64,000 nt of DNA from Acidovorax sp. sic0104 (GCF_019219095.1 NZ_JAHUWH010000014.1:1-64000); one strand, 5' to 3'; positions 18,077 through 27,783 are shown, counted from the stretch's first letter. Notes: generated from the letters alone by a model not told the origin. A program made the numbers and translations.

Positions 18077-20233
18077 CTACATCGACTGCAGATGCTGGCG
18101 CGCATGCCAGCCCGACAGATAGCGCATGACCGCCTCATGCAGCGCGTCCATGTCCATGCCCTTCACCTTCGCCGTGCCCACGATCAGCTTGTTCTTGGCC
18201 GGGCGGTAGGTGATGCGGCGCAGATTGGAATGCGGTGCCTGAAGGCGCGGCGCGGCAGGGTCCAGGTCGAACGTCATCACCATGTTGGAGCCGTTGACCA
18301 CGGTGCACGAGTAGTCGCTGACACACGACCACGGGACGATCTGAGGCCAGCCCGGCACGACCATGCCTTCGGACGTGAGCTGCATCACCATCACGGACGA
18401 GCGCCGCCAGAACCACCAGGCACACGCCAGCAGCGCCACAGTGGCCCCCAGGGTGATGAAGATCAGTTCCTTGAAGCTGCCAAAAGACTTGCCCGGTGAA
18501 AAACTGTGGACGATCAAGGCAACGCATGCGGCCAGCGCCACGGCCGCCAGGCCGCCGAACAGCCAGACGTTGCCCTTGCGCTCGAAGAGCTCGACCGAGC
18601 CCCGCGTCTGCTGGACCACCTCGGTCAGGTCCTTGCGCACCTGCTCGTTGTGCTCGCTGGCCACGCCCTTGAAGTCGGCCAGCAGACGTGCCTGCAGGCC
18701 GTGGCTGTCGGTGAACAGCGAGCGCACCCAGTCCAGGGCCTGCGCGTCTGGCGGCGTGAGGGCGGACTGCACCATCGCTTCGGTCACCGGCGCATTCACG
18801 GCCTTGGCACGCTCCAGCGTGGGCGGGTGGGTGTCGGTCGGGTGCGTCGTGGCCACCTCGGTCGCAAAGTCGGGGGCGCTCAGGCCTGCCTTGCGCACGG
18901 CGTCGTGCAGCATCTGCACCACATCGCTGCCCGCATCCTGCGGTCGGCGGCCGATCTCGTTGAGCACGTTGTGCACCACCTCATGCAGCACCGTGACGCG
19001 CACCAGGGAGCGTGCCACGGCCTCTCCGCTGACCAGCCGCTCGGCCACCCGGTCGGCGGCGAACTCGCGCTCGCGGCTCCAGTGCTTGACGGCCAGGTCG
19101 AACCGCTCCAGCAAATACTCGATGAAAGAGATCGCTGGCAGGTCCCCCCAGCGGCCGCCGCTGTCGTCACGCCCATGGATCGCCTGCAGGCTGACCAGCA
19201 GGCCCTGGTAGATGGGTGAGAACTGCAGGCTGTAGGCGGTGTCCGCACCCGCGAAGTGGCCCAGTTCGTGGGCCAGGATGGCACTGATCTCGTCGCGCTG
19301 CAGCAGCGTGAGGTAGGTCAGCGGCAGGTACATGGTCTCGCCCGTCAGCTGCTGGCCGCCCGGCACCAGCTGCATGGGATGCGCCGTCACGTAAAAGCCG
19401 TCGGTCAGCCCCACCACCAGGTGGCCCGGCACGGGGGCGCCAGCGCCCTGGGCCAGCGTGTCCACGTAGGCCCACAGCGCAGGGGCCTCGCTGCGCGACA
19501 CGGCCACGCCCATCACTTCATTGGGCTCGTCATGCAGCACCTGCAGTGACTTGTACAGGGCCCGCAGCAGCGTGACACCGCCCCACAGCACGCTGGCGGC
19601 CATCAGCAGGATGAGCAGCTGGAACTTGGCTTCGCCCGAACCTGCCCGCCCCACTATCACCACCTGGTAGGCCACGCCCAGGCGCACCACCAGCAGGGCT
19701 GCCACAGAAACCATCATCAGGCCCATGTGAACGGAGAGGTACATGGGCAGCAGATTGCGCCACCGCGCGAACAGGCGGATCAGCGCATCGCGAGACTGCA
19801 GCGCTTGGCGGCCGGCGGTGCTCACGCCCCACAGCCCTGCCAGCGCCACCAGTGCGGCCAGCACACCCGCCGCCATGGCAACGATGCTGGCCGGGCGCAC
19901 CACGGCGCCCACCTGGCTCTGGGATGCGCTGTCGCCCCGGATGGCCTTGGCGATCTTCTCCAGCCGCATGGATGCCGCAAACCCGCTGTACTTCGTACCG
20001 TCGATCTCGATGGTGGTGCGTGGGTTTTCGCGCAAGGCGGCCTGGGCATCGGCGATTTCCGAGAGCTGTTGCTGCTGCTGTGCCGACAGGTCCGGTGACG
20101 CGTACTGCCGGTACTCCCACAGGGCGATGGCCGAGAGCAGCAACGGAATGCACACCGCCCACAGGACCAGACGGGCACTGCTGGGCAAGGTGTTCCAGAC
20201 CTTGAGAATCTTGGGACCGATCGAAATAGCCAT
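18077..20233 (-). CDS. M48-family membrane metalloprotease
   Basis: A 718-residue integral membrane zinc peptidase related to HtpX/Oma1. Two helices near residues 20-40 and 110-135 are followed by two more, then the zinc site AHELGHFAG (about residue 320). A third-ligand region SREREFAADRVAE (about 388) fits the family. The C-terminal part has two further helices and ends in a small domain facing the cytoplasm. The start chosen is the ATG at 20231-20233; a longer GTG start adds an unlikely Ser/Ala-rich leader. It runs opposite to the flanking iron genes, so it is probably transcribed alone. A role in membrane-protein quality control is possible but not shown. Confidence 0.82.
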   Translation of the reverse strand: MAISIGPKILKVWNTLPSSARLVLWAVCIPLLLSAIALWEYRQYASPDLSAQQQQQLSEIADAQAALRENPRTTIEIDGTKYSGFAASMRLEKIAKAIRGDSASQSQVGAVVRPASIVAMAAGVLAALVALAGLWGVSTAGRQALQSRDALIRLFARWRNLLPMYLSVHMGLMMVSVAALLVVRLGVAYQVVIVGRAGSGEAKFQLLILLMAASVLWGGVTLLRALYKSLQVLHDEPNEVMGVAVSRSEAPALWAYVDTLAQGAGAPVPGHLVVGLTDGFYVTAHPMQLVPGGQQLTGETMYLPLTYLTLLQRDEISAILAHELGHFAGADTAYSLQFSPIYQGLLVSLQAIHGRDDSGGRWGDLPAISFIEYLLERFDLAVKHWSREREFAADRVAERLVSGEAVARSLVRVTVLHEVVHNVLNEIGRRPQDAGSDVVQMLHDAVRKAGLSAPDFATEVATTHPTDTHPPTLERAKAVNAPVTEAMVQSALTPPDAQALDWVRSLFTDSHGLQARLLADFKGVASEHNEQVRKDLTEVVQQTRGSVELFERKGNVWLFGGLAAVALAACVALIVHSFSPGKSFGSFKELIFITLGATVALLACAWWFWRRSSVMVMQLTSEGMVVPGWPQIVPWSCVSDYSCTVVNGSNMVMTFDLDPAAPRLQAPHSNLRRITYRPAKNKLIVGTAKVKGMDMDALHEAVMRYLSGWHARQHLQSM

Positions 20234-20558
20234 GGATTTTTTGGATGATTCGTTTTTGACGGGCCGCGTGCCAGCTGCGACCCCGGTGCTGGCTGCGGAT
20301 CTGAAGGCCACTGCCTCCACGTCAGTGACCGCACCGCAACAGCATGGCGCCCTGGGCCTTGGGCTGCAGGCGGGGGCCGTTTCGGGCGGAGCGATTCTGA
20401 GCCCGCGCAGGTCAAAACCGCGTGATCGGGGCGGTCAAAGAAGCAACCATTTGTGTGATTTCGCACGGCGGTGATGGGCACGCTGCGCTCGGCCTTGTCA
20501 TCGATGCCACGGCTGGCAACCCACGCTGTTGCAAAAAAGCATCCGCCACAAGAAAAAG

Positions 20559-20580
20559 AACCATTCTCATTTAGAATGTA
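20559..20580 (+). promoter_or_regulatory. Fur box ahead of the second siderophore group
   Basis: The stretch contains ATTCTCATTTAGAATG; its complement reads CATTCTAAATGAGAAT, close to known Fur operators. It lies about 210 nt ahead of the PepSY gene. It falls inside the longest open frame of that gene, which argues for a later start. The rest of 20234-20792 holds no gene that I can support. Confidence 0.65.
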
Positions 20581-20792
20581 ACCATTCATACTGCAAGCCC
20601 GTCGCGCAGGCATCCGCCTTCGCACCAGCCAGCATTCGCCGTCGCCCCCGGTTTGAAGGGGCGGCACTCTGGATCAAGCCCATTGGGCTCGCCGCAAAAA
20701 CCGCCCCTGGTTGCTGCCCCGCAGCAGGATCAGGCGGACGCCTTGCCCGCGAGAGGATGGGCTCCAGTTCCTCCTGCTGGACTGCCCCCGCC

Positions 20793-21977
20793 ATGCTTTC
20801 GCCGACTGCCTTGCGCCGCTGGTCATGGACCCACAAGTGGTCCAGCCTGGTGTGCACCCTTTTCATGCTGCTGCTGTGCGTGACCGGCCTGCCGCTGATC
20901 TTCCACCACGAGATCGGTCACCTGCTGGGCACCGAGGTCCAGGCCCCTGCCATGCCCGCGAACACGCCACGCGCCAGCCTGGACAAGGTGCTGGCCGCCG
21001 CGCAGGCCCTGCACCCCGAGCGCGTGGTGCAGTTCGCCTCACAGCCGGAGGACGACGACGCGCTGTGGTTCGTCACCCTCACGCCCACGCCCGCCCCCAC
21101 CGAAGACTTCAAGTCCATCGCCGTGGACGCGCGCACGGCGGCCGTGCTGTCGCAGCGGCCGGTGGACGAGGGATTCATGTACATCATGTTCCGCCTGCAT
21201 GTGGACCTGTTCGCGGGCCTGGCAGGCAAGCTCTTCCTGGGGTTGATGGGCCTGTTGCTGCTGGTGGCCATCGTGACCGGCGTGGTGCTGTATGCGCCCT
21301 TCATGCGCAAGCTCGCCTTCGGTCAGGTGCGGCGCGACCGCTCCACCCGCGTGAAGTGGCTGGATCTGCACAACCTGCTGGGCATCGTCACCCTGGTGTG
21401 GGCCCTGGTCGTGGGCGCGACGGGCATGATCAACACCTGGGCGGACCTGATGATCAAGTACTGGCAGTACGACCAGCTGTCCATCCTGCTCAAACCCTAC
21501 GAAGGGCAGCCCACCGTGCCCGTGGCCGAGCGCGGCCCGCTGCAGCAATCCCTGCAGGCGGCGATGGCGCACGCGCCGGGCATGAAGCTGTCGTTCATTG
21601 CGTTCCCTGGCACGGCGTTTTCGAGCCCCCACCACAACACCTTCTTCCTCAAGGGCAACGAGCCGCTCACCTCGCGGCTGCTGCAGCCCGTGATGGTGGA
21701 CGCACGCATCGCGCAGGTCACCGCAGCGCCGCAACTGCCCTGGTACCTGACGGCGTTGCTGGTCTCGCAGCCGCTGCATTTTGGCGACTACGGCGGCATG
21801 CCGATGAAGATCCTCTGGGCCCTGCTCGACATCGCCACCATCGTCGTGCTGGGCAGCGGCCTGTACCTGTGGCTGCGCCGCGGTGCGCAGGCGGTTGGCA
21901 GCAACACGGCGGCGCTTGCGGCCGGTCAAGGCAGCCTGCCCGCTGCGGGTTCTGCGCGAGCGCAAGGCGCTGCATGA
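20793..21977 (+). CDS. PepSY domain inner-membrane protein, putative siderophore-iron reductase
   Basis: A 394-residue protein from the ATG at 20793. It begins RRWSWTHKWSSLVCTLFMLLLCVTGLPLIFHHEI, the usual PepSY opening helix (given here in part by its positions, residues 6-40). It continues with a periplasmic PepSY region, FRLHVDLFAGLAGKLFLGLM, LDLHNLLGIVTLVWALVVGA, a second periplasmic region and the last helix LLDIATIVVLGSGLYLWLRR. Conserved His residues near the helix ends could bind heme. An ATG at 20757 is the alternative; the frame back to 20529 contains the Fur box and was rejected. Its stop overlaps the next gene as ATGA. Reductive iron release is inferred from context. Confidence 0.82.
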   Translation: MLSPTALRRWSWTHKWSSLVCTLFMLLLCVTGLPLIFHHEIGHLLGTEVQAPAMPANTPRASLDKVLAAAQALHPERVVQFASQPEDDDALWFVTLTPTPAPTEDFKSIAVDARTAAVLSQRPVDEGFMYIMFRLHVDLFAGLAGKLFLGLMGLLLLVAIVTGVVLYAPFMRKLAFGQVRRDRSTRVKWLDLHNLLGIVTLVWALVVGATGMINTWADLMIKYWQYDQLSILLKPYEGQPTVPVAERGPLQQSLQAAMAHAPGMKLSFIAFPGTAFSSPHHNTFFLKGNEPLTSRLLQPVMVDARIAQVTAAPQLPWYLTALLVSQPLHFGDYGGMPMKILWALLDIATIVVLGSGLYLWLRRGAQAVGSNTAALAAGQGSLPAAGSARAQGAA

Positions 21978-22219
21978 AGCGCGCAAGCCCGTTTCTCGCC
22001 CTCTGGGGCTGGCCCATTGCGCTGGGCGTGCTCTCTGCCACGGGCCTTGGTACCGCCCTGGTGTCCGACACCTGGGGCGACTGGTGGTCGTGGGTGGGCC
22101 TGGGCGTTCCCGTGGCGGTGATCGCCTGGTTCTCCTGGCCGCGCACCCCTACCACGGCTACTGCCGCCCCCGCGGATACCGACGCGCGCATCGCCGGCAC
22201 CACCGGCGCACCCCGCTGA
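21974..22219 (+). CDS. 81-aa small membrane protein coupled to the PepSY gene
   Basis: An 81-residue protein whose ATG overlaps the PepSY stop as ATGA. It has two hydrophobic segments (roughly residues 6-28 and 40-54, the latter with GVPVAVIAWFSW) and a Thr/Ala/Pro-rich tail, so it is likely an inner-membrane partner of the PepSY protein. I do not recognise a named family with confidence. It occupies the place that DUF3649/DUF3325 proteins hold in the first group. It is 37 nt ahead of a receptor gene. Confidence 0.65.
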   Translation: MKRASPFLALWGWPIALGVLSATGLGTALVSDTWGDWWSWVGLGVPVAVIAWFSWPRTPTTATAAPADTDARIAGTTGAPR

Positions 22220-22256
22220 CACCCCATCCTTTCCATTCACACTGCACACCACTACC

Positions 22257-24494
22257 ATGCGCCAAGCCAACTCCTTCCAGCCAGCCCCGCTGCAACCCGC
22301 TTTTACCGCCACGCCCGTGGCACTGGCCACCGCCGTGATGCTCGCGCTGAGCGCGCCCGCCGCGTTCGCGCAGCAGGCGGCGGCAGCACCTGAGGGCCAG
22401 ACCCTGTCCACCGTGACGGTGAACGCCAGCGCCGATGCATCGGCACAGGGCCTGTCGCCAGCGTATGCCGGCGGCCAGGTGGCACGCGGCGGCCGCGCAG
22501 GCGTGCTGGGCACCAAGGATGCGATGGACACCCCGTTCTCCGTCACCAGCTACACCAACGAGCTGATCCAGGACCGCCATGCGCGCAGCGTGGGCGATGT
22601 GCTGCAGAACGACCCCACGGTACGGGTGGCACGCGGCTTCGGCAACTTCCAGGAGGCGTATTTCATCCGCGGCTTCATCCTCGACTCGGACGACACCGCC
22701 TACAACGGCCTGTACAGCCTGCTGCCGCGCCAATACATCGCCACCGAGCTGTTCGAGCGCGTGGAGGTGCTGCGCGGCGCCTCGGCCTTCCTCAATGGCG
22801 CCAGCCCCAACGGCGGCGGCATTGGCGGCTCGATCAACCTGCTGCCCAAGCGTGCGCCCAACGAGCCTTTGAGCCGCGTGACCTTCGGCGTCTCCAGCGG
22901 TGGCCAGACACAGCTGGCCGCCGACATCGCGCGCCGCTTCGGCCCTGACGGCAACACGGGCATCCGCGTGAATGCGGCCACCCACAACGGCGGCACGGCC
23001 GTGGACCACGAAGACGTGAAGCTCGGCCTGGCGGCCGTGGGCCTGGACTGGCGCAGCCGCGACGTGCGCCTGTCGGGCGACATCGGCTGGCAGGATCACA
23101 AGCTCAAGAGCACGCGCACCAACGTGACCCTGGGCGGCGACGTGACGAAGATGCCTGCCGCACCCAACGGCGATGCGAACTTCGCCCAGCCCTGGACCTA
23201 CTCCAACGAGCGGGACACCTTCGGCACGCTGCGCGGCGAGTGGGACATCACCCCTGACGTGACCGGCTGGGCCGCTGCCGGCGCGCGCCGCAGCTCCGAG
23301 GCCAACTCGCTGGCCAATCTGACGGTGAACAACAGCACCACCGGCGCCGGCACCACCTACCGCTTCGACAACACCCGCAAGGACAGCGTGAACACCGGCG
23401 AGCTGGGCCTGCGCGGCAAGCTGCAGACCGGCAGCGTGGGCCACGAATGGGTGCTGGTGGCATCGCACTTCAGTTCCGACAAGAAGAATGCCTATGCGAT
23501 GGACTTCGCCAACACGCAGGCCACCAACCTCTATAACCCCGTGTACACGAACGCCCTGCCGGGCTTCAGTGCAGGCGCCTTCCGTGGCGGTGACCTGGCC
23601 GACCCGCGCCGCACCGGCAGCACGCGCCTGAGCAGCTTCGCACTGGGCGACACCATGTCGCTGCTGGACAACCGCCTGCTGCTCACGGCCGGCCTGCGCC
23701 ACCAGTCGCTGGAGATCGCCAACTACGCCTACGGCACGGCCCTGCAGACCGACCGCTATGACCAGAGCCGCACCAGCCCGCTGCTCGCGGCCGTCTACAA
23801 GCTCGACAAGAGCCTGTCGGTGTACGGGAACTACGTGGAAGGCCTGAGCCAGGGTGCGACCGCGCCCTCCACCGCCGCCAACCGCGGCGAGATGCTCTCG
23901 CCCTACGTCTCCAAGCAAAAGGAGGTGGGCGTGAAGTTCGACGGCGGCCGCTTCGGCGGTAGCGTGGCGCTGTTCTCCACCACCAAGCCCCGCGCCTACG
24001 TGGGCAGCGACAACATCTTCCGTGGCAACGGCAAGGACCGCCACCAGGGCATCGAGCTGGCCGTGCAGGGCGAGGCCACCAAGGGCCTGCGCCTGCTGGG
24101 CGGCCTGACCTGGCTCGAAGCCAAGCAGCTGAACACGGGCGCTGCCAGCACCGATGGCCGCCGCGTGATCGGCGTGCCCAAGCTGCAAGCCAACATCGGC
24201 GCCGAGTGGGACGTGCCGGGCGTGAACGGCCTGGCCGTGGACGGCCGCCTGGTGCACACCGGCTCGGTGTATGCCAACGCCACCAACACCATCGCAGTGC
24301 CCGCCTGGAACCGCCTGGATCTGGGCGTGCGCTACCTGACCGAAGTGCAGGGCCGCCTCGTCACGCTGCGCGCCCGCGTGGACAACGTGAGCAACCGCAG
24401 CTACTGGGCGTCGTCGGGTGGCTACCCTGGCGCCGGCTACCTCGTCGTGGGCGCTCCGCGCACGCTGTCGCTCAGCGTGGGCGTGGACTTCTGA
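22257..24494 (+). CDS. TonB-dependent siderophore receptor (FcuA/FiuA-like)
   Basis: A 745-residue outer-membrane receptor with an extended signal peptide ending AFAQQ, a TonB box-like LSTVTVNAS and a plug containing DTPFSVTSYTNELIQDRHAR, FIRGFILDSDDTAYNGLY and VEVLRGASAFLNGASPNGGG. The barrel ends SLSVGVDF. The plug resembles FcuA/FiuA receptors for ferrichrome-type or ferrioxamine siderophores. No clear ribosome site precedes the ATG (upstream CACTGCACACCACTACC), so translation may depend on coupling to the preceding gene 37 nt away. No signalling extension is present. Confidence 0.87.
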   Translation: MRQANSFQPAPLQPAFTATPVALATAVMLALSAPAAFAQQAAAAPEGQTLSTVTVNASADASAQGLSPAYAGGQVARGGRAGVLGTKDAMDTPFSVTSYTNELIQDRHARSVGDVLQNDPTVRVARGFGNFQEAYFIRGFILDSDDTAYNGLYSLLPRQYIATELFERVEVLRGASAFLNGASPNGGGIGGSINLLPKRAPNEPLSRVTFGVSSGGQTQLAADIARRFGPDGNTGIRVNAATHNGGTAVDHEDVKLGLAAVGLDWRSRDVRLSGDIGWQDHKLKSTRTNVTLGGDVTKMPAAPNGDANFAQPWTYSNERDTFGTLRGEWDITPDVTGWAAAGARRSSEANSLANLTVNNSTTGAGTTYRFDNTRKDSVNTGELGLRGKLQTGSVGHEWVLVASHFSSDKKNAYAMDFANTQATNLYNPVYTNALPGFSAGAFRGGDLADPRRTGSTRLSSFALGDTMSLLDNRLLLTAGLRHQSLEIANYAYGTALQTDRYDQSRTSPLLAAVYKLDKSLSVYGNYVEGLSQGATAPSTAANRGEMLSPYVSKQKEVGVKFDGGRFGGSVALFSTTKPRAYVGSDNIFRGNGKDRHQGIELAVQGEATKGLRLLGGLTWLEAKQLNTGAASTDGRRVIGVPKLQANIGAEWDVPGVNGLAVDGRLVHTGSVYANATNTIAVPAWNRLDLGVRYLTEVQGRLVTLRARVDNVSNRSYWASSGGYPGAGYLVVGAPRTLSLSVGVDF

Positions 24495-24711
24495 CCGCAC
24501 CATCTGACACAACCCCGAGGGGCGTGCCAGCCTGAACCTTGCACGCCGCGCGACCCGCTTCGCTGTCGCCCACCTCGCAGCCACCCAGCGCCTGACCACC
24601 AGGTGTAGGCAGCCACTCCCTTTCGCACCGCGTTCCGCCCCCCTCACCGCAGGGGTGCGGAGCGCTGCGTGCTCGCCGATTTTTGTTGAAAACCACCGAA
24701 AGGAAACTGCC

Positions 24712-25434
24712 ATGTCTTCGTCCTTGTTCCTGAAAGCCGCCCTGATCGCTGCCGCATCCGTCAGCGTCGTGAACACCGTCCACGCCCACCAGGTGTGGCT
24801 GGAGAGCGCCGGCGGCCAGGCCCGCCTGCACTTTGGCGAGTTCAACGAGAACCTGCGCGAGACCTCGCCAGGCTCGCTGGACAAGTTCAAGGGCGTGCCC
24901 GCGCTGGAGCAGCGCACCGGAACCGCCGCGCAGCGCGTGGAAGGCCAGCTGGGCAAGGATGGCTTCAACTACACCGTGGCCGGCACACCCGACACGCTGT
25001 TCGCCGCAGCCACCTACCCGCTGATCGACCGCAGCAAGCGCAACCTGCCCGCGATGTACTGGCAGCCTTCGGCCCGCTGGGTGGCTGGCCTCGCCCAGCC
25101 CGTGGCGCCCACCGCGCCGCTGGACCTGGTGCCCACGGGCAAGCCCGGTGAATTCAAGGTGGTCTACAAGGGCGCGCCGCTGCACAAGGCCAAGGTGCAA
25201 CTGGCCGCGCCCTCGGGCTGGACGCGCGAAGCCGAGACGGCCGAGGACGGCACCGTGACATTCGTCACCCCCTGGAAGGGCCAGTACGTGGCCGAGGTGA
25301 AGCACAGCGACAAGACGCCCGGCGAAGCCCAGGGCGAGAAGTACGGCGAAGCCAGCTACGTGACCACGCTGACCTTCGTGCTGGCTGACGGCATGGCATC
25401 GCCCGCCCTGCCCGCTCCGCCCAAGGCCCACTGA
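24712..25434 (+). CDS. DUF4198 periplasmic protein
   Basis: A 240-residue exported protein with a signal peptide (LFLKAALIAAASVSVVNTVHA) and mature start HQVWLESAGGQARLHFGEF. The His-led start and the C-terminal beta-rich half (KAKVQLAAPSGWTREAETAE, then GTVTFVTPWKGQYVAEV) match DUF4198, a family of periplasmic proteins near metal uptake genes; a relative, NikK, serves nickel transport. AAAGGAAA precedes the chosen ATG; a longer in-frame start was dropped. Placed between receptors, it may bind ferric siderophore or iron in the periplasm. That is inference from position. Confidence 0.8.
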   Translation: MSSSLFLKAALIAAASVSVVNTVHAHQVWLESAGGQARLHFGEFNENLRETSPGSLDKFKGVPALEQRTGTAAQRVEGQLGKDGFNYTVAGTPDTLFAAATYPLIDRSKRNLPAMYWQPSARWVAGLAQPVAPTAPLDLVPTGKPGEFKVVYKGAPLHKAKVQLAAPSGWTREAETAEDGTVTFVTPWKGQYVAEVKHSDKTPGEAQGEKYGEASYVTTLTFVLADGMASPALPAPPKAH

Positions 25435-25560
25435 CCACACACAGCGGGCCGCCGGCCCGACGGCATCGCGCACACACGGCTGCTCGCCGCGCCAGGCACC
25501 GCCGGCGCTGGCAGGCGGCTGCCCGCCCGCCCGCCATTTCAGCATCTTTTTGCCACCTTC

Positions 25561-25600
25561 CGCTTGACGGCAAAGCGCTGGCAGCTATTAAAAACATAGC
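25561..25600 (+). repeat. Dispersed GCTAT-N7-ATAGC element, copy c
   Basis: A 40-nt core CGCTTGA...CAAAGCGCTGG...GCTAT-TAAAAAC-ATAGC aligns with copies a and b at most positions. It ends three bases before the ATG of the next receptor and takes the place where a ribosome-binding site would be. Confidence 0.75.
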
Positions 25601-25603
25601 ATC

Positions 25604-27733
25604 ATGACCCAACCGAACTTTCTGCGCACGTCCGTGGCGCATGCCGCGTTCCTTGCACTGTGCGGGACCGCCCTGGCTCAAACCAGCACCGGAGCGGCCC
25701 CCACCGATACGCCCGTGCCCGCGCCCTCCCTGCGCCAGGTGGATGTCGTGGACTCCACCGCCGGTGCAGCCGCAACGCCCGCGCGGCGCGCCCAGTCCAG
25801 CTCGCGCCTGGGCCTGTCGGTGCTGGAGACGCCCCGCGCCGTGAGCGTGATCGACGGCGCGCTGCTGGAGCAGCAGATGGCCACCACCGAGCGCGACGTG
25901 CTGCGCAACGCCTCGGGCGTCTCGTCGCGCAGCGAGTACTACGGCTCGTACTCGCAGTTCTCCATCCGCGGGCTGTGGGCCAACAACACCTACAACTTCC
26001 TGCGCGACGGCGCGAAGTTCGTCCACCTGCTGGACCCGCCGCTGTTTAACATCGAGCGCGTCGAAGTCATCAAGGGCCCGGCGGCCCTCGAATTCGGCCA
26101 GGTCGCCCCTGGCGGGCTGGTCAACTACGTGAGCAAGCGGCCCCAGGCCGAGGCACTGCGCAACGTGAAGATCGGCGCGGGCAGCGACGGCTGGCGCAAT
26201 GCCGAGTTCGACCTCACCGGCCCGCTCAACTCCGACCGCACGCTGCGCTACCGGCTCGATGGCGGTGCCAGCCGGGGCGGCAGCTTCGTGGATGGCAACA
26301 CCCCGCGCAAGCAGGGCATTGCCGGCAGCCTGGAGTGGCAGGTCACGCCCGACACGCTCTGGCGCGCGCAGGCCGAGTACCAGAGCATGGACGGCACCTC
26401 CACCTCCGGGTTGGCCGTGCCAGACCCCAAGAACCCTCGCAGCGCGGACGCTCTGCCAGTGGGCGCGTTCTACGGCGAGCCCTGGCTGAACACCGACGGG
26501 CACCTGCGCTTTTACTCCACCGAGCTGCAGCACCGTTTTTCTGACCGGCTGGAAGGCCGCGTGCACCTGTCGCGCAACGAAACCTTCCGCAACGTGAACA
26601 TCGTGTCGCCGATGGGCCCGGTGACCAATGGCCGCGTCGCGCGCAGCTACTGGATGGCGCCGGGCCAAAAATACACGTCGGACACCGCGCTGGCGGAACT
26701 GCGCGCCCAGGTGCAGACCGGCGCAGTCAAGCACACGTTGCTGGCGGGCATGGACTGGCGCGCCATTGCAGGCTTCTATGGCGCGCGCACCACGGGCAAC
26801 CTGGGCTCCATCGACCTGTACAACCCTGTCACGGGCCAGGTGCCCCCCGTGGCCTCCACGGGCGTGGGCCGGCTGTCGTCCGACGCGCGCAATACCGGCC
26901 TGTTCGTGCAGGACCGCCTGACGCTGGGCGACTTCGGCCTGCTGCTGGGCCTGCGGCATGACAGCTTCAAGGACGCCTACACCACGCCCGTCACCGACCT
27001 GAGCAAGACCCAGCCCAGCGCCGCGATCAGCTGGGAGCCCCGCACCGGCACCATGCTGTACGCCAGCCATGCGCGCTCGTTCCAGGCCAACACCGGCACG
27101 CTGCTGTGGGGCGACCGCGCGGCGCCGCCGTCGGAAGGCAAGCAGTTCGAGGTGGGCTGGAAGCAGGAATGGCTGGACAAGCGGCTGATGACCACCGTGT
27201 CTGCCTTCGACCTGCAGCTCACCAATGCGCCCGCCACCGACCCGCAGCACGCCGGCTACTCGGTGCTGACCGCGCGCCAGCGCATCAAGGGCGTGGAGCT
27301 TGAGCTGCAGGGCCGCATCACCCCCGGCTGGACGGTCACGGCGCAGGCCAGCTTCCAGAACCCCGAGGTGCTGGCCGACACCGCCGCCGGTGCCAACGTG
27401 GGCAACCGCGTCGCGCTGGCCACGCGCCGCAATGCCTCGCTGTGGACGCAGTACCGCGTGCCGCAACTGCCCGGCCTGTGGGTCGGCGGGGGCCTGGTCC
27501 ACCAGGGCGACAAGTTCATCGCCAACGACAACAAGTGGCGCCTGCCGGGCTTCACCACGGTGGACCTGGCCGTGGGCTACCAGTTCGCTGGCGGCGTGCG
27601 CCTGCAGGCCAACCTCAAGAACGCTGGCAACCGGCGCTACTACCTGGACGGCACCACCACCGCGGTGGGCTTCGGCTCCGTCGTGCCCGGCCAGCCGCGC
27701 ACCGTGCAGGTGGCGCTGGACTACACGTTCTGA
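25604..27733 (+). CDS. TonB-dependent siderophore receptor
   Basis: A 709-residue outer-membrane receptor with a signal peptide ending at ALAQ, a TonB box-like LRQVDVVDS and a plug with ETPRAVSVIDGALLEQQMAT, FSIRGLWANNTYNFLRDG and VEVIKGPAALEFGQVAPGG. The barrel ends VQVALDYTF. The general pattern is that of TIGR01783-type hydroxamate/catecholate receptors. I cannot assign a ligand. The ATG follows the dispersed element after only three bases and no Shine-Dalgarno sequence is visible, which is unusual next to the well-formed sites of other receptors. The next receptor follows after 50 nt, so the two are probably co-transcribed. Confidence 0.87.
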   Translation: MTQPNFLRTSVAHAAFLALCGTALAQTSTGAAPTDTPVPAPSLRQVDVVDSTAGAAATPARRAQSSSRLGLSVLETPRAVSVIDGALLEQQMATTERDVLRNASGVSSRSEYYGSYSQFSIRGLWANNTYNFLRDGAKFVHLLDPPLFNIERVEVIKGPAALEFGQVAPGGLVNYVSKRPQAEALRNVKIGAGSDGWRNAEFDLTGPLNSDRTLRYRLDGGASRGGSFVDGNTPRKQGIAGSLEWQVTPDTLWRAQAEYQSMDGTSTSGLAVPDPKNPRSADALPVGAFYGEPWLNTDGHLRFYSTELQHRFSDRLEGRVHLSRNETFRNVNIVSPMGPVTNGRVARSYWMAPGQKYTSDTALAELRAQVQTGAVKHTLLAGMDWRAIAGFYGARTTGNLGSIDLYNPVTGQVPPVASTGVGRLSSDARNTGLFVQDRLTLGDFGLLLGLRHDSFKDAYTTPVTDLSKTQPSAAISWEPRTGTMLYASHARSFQANTGTLLWGDRAAPPSEGKQFEVGWKQEWLDKRLMTTVSAFDLQLTNAPATDPQHAGYSVLTARQRIKGVELELQGRITPGWTVTAQASFQNPEVLADTAAGANVGNRVALATRRNASLWTQYRVPQLPGLWVGGGLVHQGDKFIANDNKWRLPGFTTVDLAVGYQFAGGVRLQANLKNAGNRRYYLDGTTTAVGFGSVVPGQPRTVQVALDYTF

Positions 27734-27783
27734 GCGCCGCGCAACCCGCCCCCCTTTTTCAAAACCTTCGGAGGAACATCACC

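Noticed and set aside
20529..20792. Longest start of the second PepSY protein
   Set aside because: It would place the Fur box inside the coding region and adds a cysteine-rich leader unlike the family; the helix start fits the later ATG.
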